A stretch of DNA of 64,000 nucleotides, from positions 4,774,001 through 4,838,000 of the forward strand of contig NZ_OZ239981.1 in NCBI RefSeq assembly GCF_965196975.1, in the 5' to 3' direction. Both the position numbers and the translations under genes were made by a program. This DNA comes from Endozoicomonas sp965196975 (GTDB lineage: Bacteria > Pseudomonadota > Gammaproteobacteria > Pseudomonadales > Endozoicomonadaceae). Positions 55,948 to 64,000 of this stretch are shown here, in pieces (position 1 is the first letter of the stretch; each line of letters opens with the position of its first letter). The notes below the pieces were generated by a model. It had not been told where the DNA came from and made no database searches. It worked only from the letters and a program-made list of their open reading frames with translations.

Positions 55948-57666
55948 CTACCGGAACAAATTCACCTTGGCCAGCTCAATTAATTCATCACCGTAGCCAT
56001 TTAAAACCGCCTTAAGGGCGTAGAGGCTAAAGCCTTTACCATAAGCAAGCTCCATTTTGGGTGGCATGCTGATTTCATGGCGGTCGGTGATGACCTCCAG
56101 AAGCGATGGTCCTGTGTCGTTTAGCCAACTATCCAGGGCATCGGGCAGTTCTGCTGGTATGTTAACGGTGTAGCTGTGGATGCCACAGGCCGATGCAATG
56201 GCCGCAAAACTGGGGTTTTTCAATGTGGTGGCATCGGATACAAAGCCAGCTGACTTCATTTCCAGATCCACGAATCCCAGTGAGCTGTTATTCAATACGG
56301 CGATTTTTATGGGAAGCTGGTAGGGTTGTAGCGTTAGCAGATCCCCCATCAGCATTGAAAATCCGCCATCACCACAGAACGCAATAACCTGCCTCTGCCT
56401 ATCCAGTATCTGTGCACCAATAGCCTGGGCCAGGGCATTGGCCATGGAGCCATGGTTAAATGAGCCGATCAGCCTGCGCTTTCCATTGGTTTGGATATAG
56501 CGTGCGGACCAGAGAGTTGGTGTACCCACATCACAGGTGAAAATGGCATTATCTGCAGCTTTCCTGCTGATCAGACTGGCCAGCGTCTGGGGATGAATAC
56601 GTTTACTCTTGGGTTTAGTGGCAGCCTGTGCATCCAGCTTTTCCCGGGATGACTGGTAATGCTCCTGGCACCATTGTAGAAATTCGTCGTCTGATTTTTT
56701 ATGGATTTGTGGAATCAATGCTTTTAGCGCTGGAATGACTTCACTGACAATGCCCAGGTCAACCTGAGTGTGACGGCCAATGGCCTCAGGAACTCGATCA
56801 ATTTGAATGATCTTTGTTCCCTGTGGATAAAAGTGCCGGTAAGGAAAACCTGTTCCCAGCAACAGCAGGACATCTGCATTGTCCATGGCCTGATAGCCGG
56901 ACTCAAAACCGATAAGACCGGTCATACCCACATCATAAGGATTATCGTATTCGATAAATTCTTTTCCCCTGAGGGCATGAACAATGGGAGCGTTGAGTTT
57001 TTCAGCCAGGGCTATCACGACATCATGAGCACCTTTGCAGCCAGCACCGCATAACAGTGTGACTTTTTCGAGTCCATTCAGTAGGTCAGCCGCCAGTTTT
57101 ATGGACTGTATACAGGGTTCGATTGATGCAGGTTCAGGTGGTTGCCATTTAATGACCGAGTTTTTTGGCATGGGTTTCAATGCCACATCACCCGGCAAAA
57201 TAATAACGCTGACACTCCGTTTTAAAATGGCCTGACGAATGGCTGTTTCCATGACCTGAGGCATTTGGTCGGGAGTCGTTATCTTTTCACAGAATATACT
57301 GCAGCCGGCAAATAACTGCTTGGGATCGGTCTCCTGAAAATAATGGGTACCCAGTTCTGATGAGGGGATATCTGCAGCAATGGCAAGAACAGGGACGTTA
57401 TTGCGAAAGCAGTTGTACAGGCCATTAATCAAGTGCATATTGCCCGGACCACAGGAGCCGGCACACACTGCCAGTTGGCCCGAAATCTCAGCTTCGGCTC
57501 CAGCTGCAAATGCAGCCACCTCTTCGTGGCGAACACCAATCCATTCTATTTCACCATCTGCCCTCAGGCTGTCTGCCAGGCCATTGAGCGAATCTCCGGT
57601 AATTCCCCAGATCCGCTGGATACCCACTTGTCGAAACAACTTAACGGTATATTGAGCAATGTTCAT
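55948..57666 (-). CDS. poxB: pyruvate oxidase (ubiquinone-dependent pyruvate dehydrogenase)
   Basis: This peripheral-membrane ThDP/FAD enzyme oxidises pyruvate to acetate and CO2 and passes electrons to ubiquinone. It has the ThDP-activating Glu in VRHEEVAAFAAGAEA, the FAD-domain segments, and the ThDP/Mg motif GDGGFSMLMGDLLTLQPYQLPIKIAVLNN. The C-terminal lipid-binding end is GKGFSLYALKAVLNGYGDELIELAKVNLFR, clearly PoxB-like. From ATG 57666 (GAGG 6 nt upstream) it has 572 aa, the same as E. coli PoxB. The start is 2 nt past the stop of the cytochrome gene, so the two are translationally coupled. Confidence 0.93.
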   Translation of the reverse strand: MNIAQYTVKLFRQVGIQRIWGITGDSLNGLADSLRADGEIEWIGVRHEEVAAFAAGAEAEISGQLAVCAGSCGPGNMHLINGLYNCFRNNVPVLAIAADIPSSELGTHYFQETDPKQLFAGCSIFCEKITTPDQMPQVMETAIRQAILKRSVSVIILPGDVALKPMPKNSVIKWQPPEPASIEPCIQSIKLAADLLNGLEKVTLLCGAGCKGAHDVVIALAEKLNAPIVHALRGKEFIEYDNPYDVGMTGLIGFESGYQAMDNADVLLLLGTGFPYRHFYPQGTKIIQIDRVPEAIGRHTQVDLGIVSEVIPALKALIPQIHKKSDDEFLQWCQEHYQSSREKLDAQAATKPKSKRIHPQTLASLISRKAADNAIFTCDVGTPTLWSARYIQTNGKRRLIGSFNHGSMANALAQAIGAQILDRQRQVIAFCGDGGFSMLMGDLLTLQPYQLPIKIAVLNNSSLGFVDLEMKSAGFVSDATTLKNPSFAAIASACGIHSYTVNIPAELPDALDSWLNDTGPSLLEVITDRHEISMPPKMELAYGKGFSLYALKAVLNGYGDELIELAKVNLFR

Positions 57667-57668
57667 GG

Positions 57669-58247
57669 TTATCCTCGCCACCAACTCAGCAAGTGCAAAA
57701 GGGCAAAGAATCCATGCCCATAGAAATACCACTCAATGGCACCAACGCTGGTTTTATGAATCTCAAGCAGTGAAGGGGCTGTTGGTGAGATACAGGTTAT
57801 GGTTATAAACCAGAGTAAGCCGGTGATTACCGCCAGTAATAAGGCCAGCAGCCCAAGCCCTTCGATGGTTGCAGCCAGGCCACCAGGAGAGGCTTCCGGA
57901 AGTTTGAGTGATACCAGTGTTTCTACGTCTTCTTTCAACTGGCTTAAATTGCCTTTCAGCCAGGGGTACAAGTCAGCAACTTGGCGTCGGTGAATGGCAA
58001 TGACGAAAAAGATAACAGCGGGTAGAAAAAGTGCAGCACCGCCGTATATGTGCAGTTTATCAATGGTGGTGAATTGGGGAGCTAATGTATTGCCATGAAT
58101 ATGCATGCCTAGAGAGGTTGCCAGTTGCCATATCACCCAGAACATAACTAACGCATGGAACCATTTTTCAGAACTGGGTAAATGACGAAAAAGGAAAGAT
58201 ATGCCATGGTATGACTTACTAAATATTTCATGGGACTTGATTAGCAT
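57669..58247 (-). CDS. cytochrome b561-like membrane protein
   Basis: A 192-aa membrane protein with four hydrophobic segments and several His candidates for heme (KWFHALVMFWVIWQL, GMHIHGN, DKLHIYGGAALFLPAVIFF, WYFYGHGFFALLHLL). The fold resembles cytochrome b561/Ni-Fe-hydrogenase b subunits. A long cytoplasmic-type loop (about 88-130) separates helices 2 and 3. Tight coupling to poxB suggests that it passes electrons between PoxB or the quinone pool and another carrier; this is an inference, because E. coli PoxB needs no such partner. Confidence 0.72.
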   Translation of the reverse strand: MLIKSHEIFSKSYHGISFLFRHLPSSEKWFHALVMFWVIWQLATSLGMHIHGNTLAPQFTTIDKLHIYGGAALFLPAVIFFVIAIHRRQVADLYPWLKGNLSQLKEDVETLVSLKLPEASPGGLAATIEGLGLLALLLAVITGLLWFITITCISPTAPSLLEIHKTSVGAIEWYFYGHGFFALLHLLSWWRG

Positions 58248-58267
58248 CTTTGATAGCCAGGAGGTCT

Positions 58268-59203
58268 TTAAACCTGACCAAAGACAAAATGCGGATCACT
58301 TAGCATTTCTTTTGGTGTGCGATAGACATAGTCAGGGTAAAGCTCTGACGCATTCAGCGTTTCCGGGTTATTAATATTGGTCAACTCACCACTGACATAA
58401 CAAACGTAATTAATCTGGGCACGTTCACGATCAGTCTCCATTCCAGCTTTGGCGGTGATGGCATTAGAGCCCTCTTTCATATCATGCAGAATCGATTCCG
58501 TGCTGATGTGCTTCACAGGAAAGTCATGCTCAGGCCAGCTTTCCCCCAGAAGATCCAGCATCTTCTGCTGAGTTAACCGGTTGTGATACAGCTGAACTGC
58601 TTTCCCTTCTGTGCGTTCATCAAGTATGGCTTTGGCAGCAATAACGCCAATATCGCTGATATGATGAGTGGTGATGGGTAAGTCCAGATTTCCGAACGTC
58701 GTAATCTCATTAAAAAAACGGTAGTTGGGCAAGCAGTAATCAGAGTTCAGGCCGGGATAGATCAGTGTTTTTTTCAGCCCCGCTGCTTCTATTTTTGACT
58801 GCATGGCTTTCTTTGCATCAAACAGTTCGCTGATGCCGGTTTCCAAGCCAAGGGTATGGCAGCCAAACTCGTTGGGAACAAAACGCCGTACACCCGCTTT
58901 TTTGGCAGCATTGAGGTAAAGAGGGTCATTGGTTCGAATGCTCTCGGGAAGGCCTCGGGTCACCATCACCACCGTTGTGCAGCCATCAAATAACCGGGTC
59001 AGTGCTGCTTCATCGGACGGATCTGAGCAGAAGCCAAGCTCGCAGCCGGCGCTCTTAAGGGTTTCAAGCTTCTGCTCATTCTGTGCTGAAGGTGCCCGGG
59101 ATATGGCCAAAACGTCGGCGCCTTCGGAGGCGAGATTTAAAGTCAAAGGATGGCCAAACTGACCGGTAGCACCGATAACTGCAACGCGGTTACTTGAAGT
59201 CAT
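58268..59203 (-). CDS. NmrA-like NAD(P)-binding protein
   Basis: A 311-aa atypical SDR of the NmrA/isoflavone-reductase type. It has VIGATGQFGHPLTLNLA (cofactor loop 8-24), TTVVMVTRGLPESIR, and GVRRFVPNEFG near 110 with the family RFxPSEFG signature. The C-terminal half binds the substrate, which is unknown. It may be a reductase or a redox-sensing regulator. Its start overlaps the end of the adh gene by 14 bp, so it belongs to the operon adh-nmrA-cyt b-poxB. Confidence 0.82.
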   Translation of the reverse strand: MTSSNRVAVIGATGQFGHPLTLNLASEGADVLAISRAPSAQNEQKLETLKSAGCELGFCSDPSDEAALTRLFDGCTTVVMVTRGLPESIRTNDPLYLNAAKKAGVRRFVPNEFGCHTLGLETGISELFDAKKAMQSKIEAAGLKKTLIYPGLNSDYCLPNYRFFNEITTFGNLDLPITTHHISDIGVIAAKAILDERTEGKAVQLYHNRLTQQKMLDLLGESWPEHDFPVKHISTESILHDMKEGSNAITAKAGMETDRERAQINYVCYVSGELTNINNPETLNASELYPDYVYRTPKEMLSDPHFVFGQV

Positions 59204-60200
59204 TTCTTAATACCACTCGATAATGGGGGTGCCCTTCTTCCAAAAACTTCATTGCCTTATTCACATCACTCATTTCAAACAGTTCAACTTCAGGCTGGAT
59301 GCTGTGATGTGCAGCAAACTCAAGCATTCTGGCAATGGTTGCCGGGCTACCTACCGGCGAGCCAGACACACTGCGCTGGCTCATGATCAAACTGAAAACA
59401 TTCATCTGCAGTGGCTCAAGGGTTGCTCCAAGAAAGTGGAGACGGCCTTTACTGTTCAAGGTTGCCAGGTAGCCTTCCCAGTCCAGACCAACATTGACGG
59501 TCGATAGAATAAGGTCAAACTGGTTTGCAGCGGCTTTCAGCTCGTTGCTGTCTCTGGAGTTGAGTGTTTTATGGGCTCCGAGGGTCAGGGCTTCTGTACG
59601 CTTGCTTTCTGAGCTGGTAAACGCGGTCACTTCACAGCCCCAGGCGTTGAGAAATTTCACCGCCATATGGCCAAGGCCACCGATACCGATAACGGCAACC
59701 TTGCTGGTGGGAGACAGGTTAAACTGCACCATCGGATTAAATACTGTAATACCCCCGCAGAATAATGGGCCAGCGACTTCATTACTGATGCTGTCTGGCA
59801 GTTTTACGACGCTGATCGCCTGTGCACGGACTTTATTGGCAAAGCCTCCATGACGGCCAACAATAGTTCCCTGTGATTCCGGGCAGAGATTATGATCACC
59901 GGACAGACAGTTGTGGCAGTGCTGGCAGTAGCCAGAGTGCCAGCCAAGACCAACCCGGTCTCCGGGAGCAAGCCAGGTTACCTCCTCACCAACCGCACTT
60001 ATATGACCAGCAACTTCATGGCCAGGAACAAAAGGGTACTGAGTCATTCCCCAATCATCTTTCCACATGCTCAGGTCGCTGTGGCAGATACCACAGTGGG
60101 TAACCTCTATTTCAACTTCATTGTTGTTCAGAGGTTCAGGTTTATACTCAAAGGGCTGTAATTCTGCGCCAGGCTGACGGGCTGCGTAAGCAGTGATCAT
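59190..60200 (-). CDS. zinc-dependent alcohol dehydrogenase (YahK/CAD-like)
   Basis: A 336-aa medium-chain, NADP-type alcohol/aldehyde reductase. The catalytic zinc ligands lie in THCGICHSDLSMWKDDWG and PFVPGHEVAGHISAVG. The structural zinc site is CQHCHNCLSGDHNLC. The Rossmann loop is VIGIGGLGHMAVKFLNAWG. It resembles the cinnamyl-alcohol dehydrogenase/YahK branch that reduces a broad set of aldehydes. It is the first gene of the four-gene minus-strand operon ending with poxB, which suggests a role in acetaldehyde/pyruvate overflow metabolism; this is an inference. Confidence 0.88.
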   Translation of the reverse strand: MITAYAARQPGAELQPFEYKPEPLNNNEVEIEVTHCGICHSDLSMWKDDWGMTQYPFVPGHEVAGHISAVGEEVTWLAPGDRVGLGWHSGYCQHCHNCLSGDHNLCPESQGTIVGRHGGFANKVRAQAISVVKLPDSISNEVAGPLFCGGITVFNPMVQFNLSPTSKVAVIGIGGLGHMAVKFLNAWGCEVTAFTSSESKRTEALTLGAHKTLNSRDSNELKAAANQFDLILSTVNVGLDWEGYLATLNSKGRLHFLGATLEPLQMNVFSLIMSQRSVSGSPVGSPATIARMLEFAAHHSIQPEVELFEMSDVNKAMKFLEEGHPHYRVVLRNDFK

Positions 60201-60343
60201 TTTTTGCTCTCTCTGTTAATACTCCGAGTTTTGCCAAAAAACCAACTTCATAAGGATAGACACTTTGAGAGCAGGTTGATCATCAAGTAATTGCGTTCTA
60301 TTTAATAAGAGACCTCTGACTTTCATAAAAACTGTTGTCCTCT

Positions 60344-60724
60344 ATGAGCATCAAAACACTGGTTATTAGTCTTTTATCTCTATTTTTCCTACTGGCAAGT
60401 TCAATAAAAATTCTTGGCTGGCAAAAGAAGGTTTTCACTATCCAGCTGGGGATGTTTGTGAAGTATGGCTTTAATCGCCAGATAATGTTTCTTGTTGGAC
60501 TGGCTGAACTGTTTGGTGCGATTGCTGTATGGTTTCAGGGCTCTTACATAAGTGTAATAGGAGCCCTGGCCATCTTTACAACATCGTCAGGGGCTATTAT
60601 CTGTCATTTGATATTTGATACCTGGAAGGATGGAGTTCCAGCCATGGTGACCCTTCTACTTACCGGTTATTTGTTAAGTACTGACTGGGAGGTTTTCATG
60701 TCACTGGTACGCAATATTTATTAA
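60344..60724 (+). CDS. DoxX-like small membrane protein
   Basis: A 126-aa protein with four predicted membrane helices and the DoxX-type pattern LLASSIKILGW...LVGLAELFGAIAVWF...GAIICHLIFD. Function unknown; relatives are linked to redox chemistry at the membrane. ATG 60344 is preferred over TTG 60335. It is divergent from the adh operon. Confidence 0.7.
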   Translation: MSIKTLVISLLSLFFLLASSIKILGWQKKVFTIQLGMFVKYGFNRQIMFLVGLAELFGAIAVWFQGSYISVIGALAIFTTSSGAIICHLIFDTWKDGVPAMVTLLLTGYLLSTDWEVFMSLVRNIY

Positions 60725-60836
60725 ATTTATACGCTCATCAGGCTTGTGATAGTGAAGTAATAAGCATTTTTGGATAATATCGCTCCGGAATAACAATAAT
60801 AATTATTGTCCGGCGGTTCGCTGGCAGGAGTATCGG

Positions 60837-61373
60837 GTGTCTCCATCTCTTCCCTTTCTCTGGCGTATAAAACGTTTGTATGTCCGTTTTATGCTGGCCT
60901 TTATTGGTCATGGGCTGGCTAAGGCCTGCCGAACTGACCAGCTGATTCAAAAGGAAATCGCATCATTACCCGATGGTTTTACCTTCTCCATGAGTGTTAT
61001 GCCTCGTGGCCCTTCTTTATATATGAAGAAAAGTGACGGGCGTATAAAACCGGGTCGTAAAAACAGTGCGGCTAAGCCCGATGTGGATATTCAATTCAAG
61101 CATCTTGCTCATGCCTTCAGCACGCTCTCTTTTCAGGAAGGCACAACTGAGGCCTTTGCTCGAGAGAGAATGGTGGTTGATGGAGACCTTCCCGCTTCCA
61201 TGAAGCTGGTTCGCTGTTTTGAACGGCTTGAAGTGGTCACGCTGCCAAAGTTTATCGGCCGTAAAATCATGCGCCATTACCCGGACATTTCAGTAAAAGA
61301 AAAGCTGCTGGGTGCATTGCAAATCTACTTGGGCGTGTTTGCTGGTTTTGTTATGGGGGTGTTTGTGCGATGA
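60837..61373 (+). CDS. SCP2-like sterol/lipid-carrier domain protein with C-terminal membrane helix
   Basis: A 178-aa protein starting at GTG 60837 (GGAG about 7 nt upstream). The middle part (about 45-140: DGFTFSMSVMPRGPSLYMKK, DVDIQFKHLAHAFSTLSFQEGTTEAFARERMVVDGDLPASMKLVRCF) has the form of an SCP2-type lipid-binding domain. The end (about 155-176) is a hydrophobic helix that should anchor it. It overlaps the iron alcohol dehydrogenase gene by 4 bp (ATGA), so they are coupled. It may present a lipophilic alcohol to that enzyme; this is an inference from coupling. Confidence 0.68.
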   Translation: MSPSLPFLWRIKRLYVRFMLAFIGHGLAKACRTDQLIQKEIASLPDGFTFSMSVMPRGPSLYMKKSDGRIKPGRKNSAAKPDVDIQFKHLAHAFSTLSFQEGTTEAFARERMVVDGDLPASMKLVRCFERLEVVTLPKFIGRKIMRHYPDISVKEKLLGALQIYLGVFAGFVMGVFVR

Positions 61374-62554
61374 GCCGTAGTTACTATGAGTTCTTCAATC
61401 CGGTAAAAATCGTTTCAGGAAATGAAGCTCTGGAGCATATCCCCTATGAGCTGGCCAGCCTTGGGGTTAAGAAGCCATTGATTATCACCGATGCGGGGGT
61501 GCTTAACGCCGGTTTGATTGAGCCTGTTAAGCGGGCTCTGGTGGTTGGTGAGGTTCCGATGGCGGGTATTTACAGTGAGGTGCCGCCAGACTCATCAACC
61601 AGTGTCGTATCTGCCATCACTCAGTTTTATCGTGAAAACGGCGCGGATGGGATTATTGCTATTGGTGGTGGGTCGGTGATTGATACATCGAAGGCGGTCA
61701 ACATTCTTGTGTCTGAAGGTGGCAATGACCTTCTGTCATACAGTGGTGTTGGTGCTCTTACTAAACGACTAAAGCCGTTATTTATTCTACCGACCACAGC
61801 GGGTACTGGCTCAGAGGTGACCAAGGTTGCGGTGATTCGCGATGATGCCAGTGGTCGTAAAGTGCCTTATGGTTCTTCATTCCTGATGCCCGATGTAGCG
61901 GTTCTTGATCCCCGGATGACCTTGACGTTGCCTCCGCATATCACAGCAGCAACGGCCATGGATGCAATGACTCACGCAATTGAAGCGTTTATTGGTACGG
62001 CCAAGAATCCGCTCAGTGATGCCTATGCCGTTGCAGCCATTAAAGGCATACGGGAAAACCTGCTTCGCGTGCTTGCTACACCGGACAGTAAAGATGTTCG
62101 ATTAAAATTGGCGGAATCAGCAACCATGGCAGGCATTGCCTTTTCCAACTCCATGGTTGGGCTGGTTCATGCCATAGGACATTCACTGGGGGCGATAACC
62201 CATCTTCCCCATGGAGTCTGCATGAGCCTGATGCTGCCTTATGTGTTGGAATACAACCTTCCCGAGTGCGAAAAGGCGATTGGTGAACTGTTGCTTCCTT
62301 TGGCCGGTGCTGACTTTTACAGCAAAATCCCTGAAGAGCGACGGGCTGCTGAAACCATTATCTACATTAGAGCCATGCGGGATGAGCTCTTTGAGCAAAC
62401 AAAGCTTCCAAGAACATTGTCAGAAAGTGGCAAGGTTCAGGAGTCGCAACTGGAAGACATTGCCCGTATGAGTATTGACGATGGAGCACTGCTCTATAAT
62501 CGGGTCGATGCCAGTTATGAGCAGGTGCTTGGGCTTTTGAAGTCAGCCTGGTGA
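61370..62554 (+). CDS. iron-containing alcohol dehydrogenase
   Basis: A 394-aa group III (metal-dependent) alcohol dehydrogenase. The NAD site GADGIIAIGGGSVIDTSKAV is near 95. Metal-binding segments include TAMDAMTHAIEAFIG near 200 (Asp and His ligands), LVHAIGHSLGAITHLPHGVC near 265 and the following His. The substrate range is unknown; the coupled SCP2-like gene suggests a lipophilic substrate. Its start overlaps the preceding gene. Confidence 0.92.
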   Translation: MSRSYYEFFNPVKIVSGNEALEHIPYELASLGVKKPLIITDAGVLNAGLIEPVKRALVVGEVPMAGIYSEVPPDSSTSVVSAITQFYRENGADGIIAIGGGSVIDTSKAVNILVSEGGNDLLSYSGVGALTKRLKPLFILPTTAGTGSEVTKVAVIRDDASGRKVPYGSSFLMPDVAVLDPRMTLTLPPHITAATAMDAMTHAIEAFIGTAKNPLSDAYAVAAIKGIRENLLRVLATPDSKDVRLKLAESATMAGIAFSNSMVGLVHAIGHSLGAITHLPHGVCMSLMLPYVLEYNLPECEKAIGELLLPLAGADFYSKIPEERRAAETIIYIRAMRDELFEQTKLPRTLSESGKVQESQLEDIARMSIDDGALLYNRVDASYEQVLGLLKSAW

Positions 62555-62571
62555 CCGTTATTTCAAAGAGG

Positions 62572-62625
62572 TATCAGTGCTGGGTTAGGTCTTATATCAA
62601 CAGAACCTAGTACTGATATTTCTAT
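62572..62625 (+). terminator. terminator after the iron alcohol dehydrogenase gene
   Basis: TATCAGTGCTGGGTT (62572-62586) pairs with AACCTAGTACTGATA (62604-62618) over 15 bp including two G-U pairs, and TTTCTATT follows. It is 18 bp beyond the stop. Confidence 0.7.
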
Positions 62626-62815
62626 TGAGCAGTAGCCCATGAGTAAGAAAGCGCAGTTTACAGGTAGCAAATGAGCATTTTGAGCCATTTTTTAACGCCG
62701 TATTGGCAAGTGCAGCCTTTTTGCGACAGCCTCTAAAGCTTTTGTAACCTGCTGGGTACTGGGATAAACCCGGTACCCAGCTTTAATGAGTCTATCTCGT
62801 TATGCTTATCTCTGT

Positions 62816-63313
62816 TCAGAGAGCATAGTGCTTCTGCAAAAATTCAAGATGGACGGGCAAGGTTAAGGCGTTTGGCCGAATAGATTGAACCAGTGTTTTT
62901 ACATCTTCCCATTGCATCCCGCTTTCCAGCAGAAGTATTGCTGCCATCAGCCCAGTGCGTCCAGAGCCGCCCTTACAGTGAATGGCGATTGTCGCCTTTT
63001 TCTCAATCAAAGCGAGCAGTGGGGCTTTGTCCTCTGTAAAAGCGACTTCAAAGCTTTCTTCCGGTGCACAGTCATCTTCTACCGGGAGTTGAAACCACTG
63101 CATTCCAAAATTTTTAGCCTTTTGACCAAGACTGGCAACATCAAGAGCTTTGATTTCAGTATCCGGAAGCATGGTGACGACAGCATCAGTTCCTGCCTTT
63201 TTCAGCGTGCTCAGTGAGTCAGAGAGATTTTCCGTTTTGGTGCCAGGGCAAGGCGTGAAAATAAAGGTTGAACCATTTGGCAATGACAGAATATCAAAAG
63301 GATGGGGGGACAT
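62816..63313 (-). CDS. dual-specificity protein phosphatase (CDKN3-like)
   Basis: A 165-aa cysteine phosphatase. The P-loop HCKGGSGRTG (about 111-120; nucleophile Cys, phosphate-binding Arg) is complete, and an upstream acidic loop (LPVEDDCAPEESF) may supply the general acid. The fold resembles CDKN3/KAP-type eukaryotic dual-specificity phosphatases, also found in scattered bacteria. There is no signal peptide, so it is cytoplasmic unless secreted by another route. It is a single gene, facing away from the ArsR gene. Confidence 0.82.
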   Translation of the reverse strand: MSPHPFDILSLPNGSTFIFTPCPGTKTENLSDSLSTLKKAGTDAVVTMLPDTEIKALDVASLGQKAKNFGMQWFQLPVEDDCAPEESFEVAFTEDKAPLLALIEKKATIAIHCKGGSGRTGLMAAILLLESGMQWEDVKTLVQSIRPNALTLPVHLEFLQKHYAL

Positions 63314-63477
63314 GTGAATGCTCTATATTGCAGAAATGCAGACGGTAGATTACCAATTTTATTGCACACATTACTGCTATTTTATTATTTTTGTCATGGG
63401 TACTTGCAAGGGGAAAAATACAGGCGTATCGTTCATCGTGATTTAACGATTAATGTGATGTACAAGTGAGTGTAGTA

Positions 63478-63795
63478 ATGACGGAGTGCCTTCAAAGTCT
63501 CACTGATTTTCAGTTTAACGAGTCTGAAGAGAAGGAGTTGGCTGCTTATGCCAAAGCCATTGGGCATCCGGCACGGGTAAGGTTGTTACGGATACTCGCT
63601 GGTCGGGTGTGTCTGGGTTCTGATTTAGTAGGGCAGCTTGGTCTTGCCCAGTCCACGGTTTCAGAACATCTTCGGATCCTGCGGGAAGCAGGGCTGGTCA
63701 ACGCTGAAGTGAAGCATCCCAAAACCTGTTTCAGTCTTCGCCCGGAAGCCATCAAGCGTGTACAGCAGTTACTGGCAGACATCGGTGGTGTTTAA
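63478..63795 (+). CDS. ArsR-family transcriptional regulator
   Basis: A 105-aa (109 from GTG 63466) winged-helix repressor. The HTH core reads AIGHPARVRLLRILAGRVCLGSDLVGQLGLAQSTVSEHLRILREAGLVNAE. Only two Cys are present (CLGS, TCFS) and they do not form the ELCVCDL metal site of classical ArsR, so the signal may not be a metal. Genes normally controlled by it would lie beyond the window. Confidence 0.85.
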   Translation: MTECLQSLTDFQFNESEEKELAAYAKAIGHPARVRLLRILAGRVCLGSDLVGQLGLAQSTVSEHLRILREAGLVNAEVKHPKTCFSLRPEAIKRVQQLLADIGGV

Positions 63796-63807
63796 CCAGG
63801 TGTAGTT

Positions 63808-63968
63808 ATACCAATTCCACCCTCTAAACATGAACTGCGCAGCTATTTTGCACAGCTGGTTCTTCGTTGGAATTCCTCGCAATAGCCCCGCTATTACTTG
63901 TCATTCCGCATTGCCCAGCCGTCCAAAATGGCTTAATCGATAGCATATTTAGAAGGCGGAATTGGTAT
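63808..63968. repeat. 161-bp inverted-repeat element (MITE-like), member 2
   Basis: Terminal inverted repeats of about 21 bp, starting ATACCAATTCC, with two mismatches. A central AATAGC/GCTATT hairpin is present. Same length and end sequence (ATACCAAT) as the element at 25845-26005 but with a different interior, so the two are diverged relatives rather than copies. No coding capacity. Confidence 0.7.
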
Positions 63969-64000
63969 TAACACAAAATGATCTGCTTCGTTCCCATGCT

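Noticed and set aside
1..64000. CRISPR array, prophage or integrative element.
   Set aside because: No regularly spaced repeats, phage structural genes or integrase were seen. The mobile DNA is explained by IS66, IS982, ISKra4 and small palindromic elements.
1..64000. tRNA or rRNA genes.
   Set aside because: No cloverleaf with a TTCRANY T-loop or rRNA core sequence was recognised by eye. A tRNA scan would be decisive.

Overview
The window looks like a piece of chromosome from a host-associated marine gammaproteobacterium, most likely of the Endozoicomonas type. This is an inference: the housekeeping genes (glmU, glmS, deoCABD, poxB, betBA, tsx family, PunR-type regulator) are gammaproteobacterial in sequence and order. 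They are mixed with a heavy load of IS66, IS982 and ISKra4 elements, fresh pseudogenes and eukaryote-like proteins. No rRNA, tRNA, CRISPR array or prophage was seen.

Layout. 1-6.6 kb: an IS66 copy cut by an IS982, which itself carries a 170-bp palindromic element; then a GST and an EamA exporter gene split by a second IS66. 6.6-13.4 kb: one large gene of unknown function cut by three ISKra4 copies. 13.5-17.1 kb: a deaminase-like protein lacking its catalytic Glu, an SDR, a fourth ISKra4 and a small unknown gene. 17.8-23.7 kb: choline-to-betaine genes (betB, betA split by ISKra4, a compact BCCT-like transporter). 23.9-28.6 kb: an MDR oxidoreductase, an exported phosphoesterase, a PunR-like regulator and a glutamate decarboxylase gene with a nonsense codon. 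29.3-33.5 kb: deoC-deoA-deoB-deoD. 33.6-42.7 kb, all on the minus strand: two tandem signal-peptide-bearing Lon-like AAA+ proteins, one ending in KDEL; a META/DUF4377 lipoprotein; an OprD-type porin; a metal-site-less 5'-nucleotidase-like protein; a Tsx-like channel; and a TrmB regulator. 43.0-46.4 kb: glmU-glmS. 46.5-51.6 kb: an lrp gene with a nonsense codon divergent from a Gate-domain membrane protein, then the remains of a LysE/RhtB exporter and of a second lrp among two ISKra4 copies. 51.7-53.5 kb: an erlin-like SPFH protein and sigZ. 53.5-55.1 kb: a third IS66. 55.2-63.8 kb: a GST with a Cys-rich tail, the operon adh-nmrA-cyt b-poxB, DoxX, an SCP2-like protein plus an iron alcohol dehydrogenase, a CDKN3-like phosphatase and an ArsR regulator.

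The IS history can be read directly. Seven ISKra4 copies have the same length (1391 bp) and encode identical proteins. Six have perfect 8-bp target duplications; the one without them (copy 3) marks a recombination or deletion scar. EamA, betA and most of the large gene can be reassembled in frame by removing the IS and one target copy. Together with the point-mutated gadB and lrp this suggests a genome in an early, active phase of IS expansion and gene loss. The most unusual intact genes are the Lon-like AAA+ pair (one with a KDEL tail) and the erlin homologue, which together hint at host secretory-pathway or membrane biology. That link is a hypothesis, not something the sequence proves.
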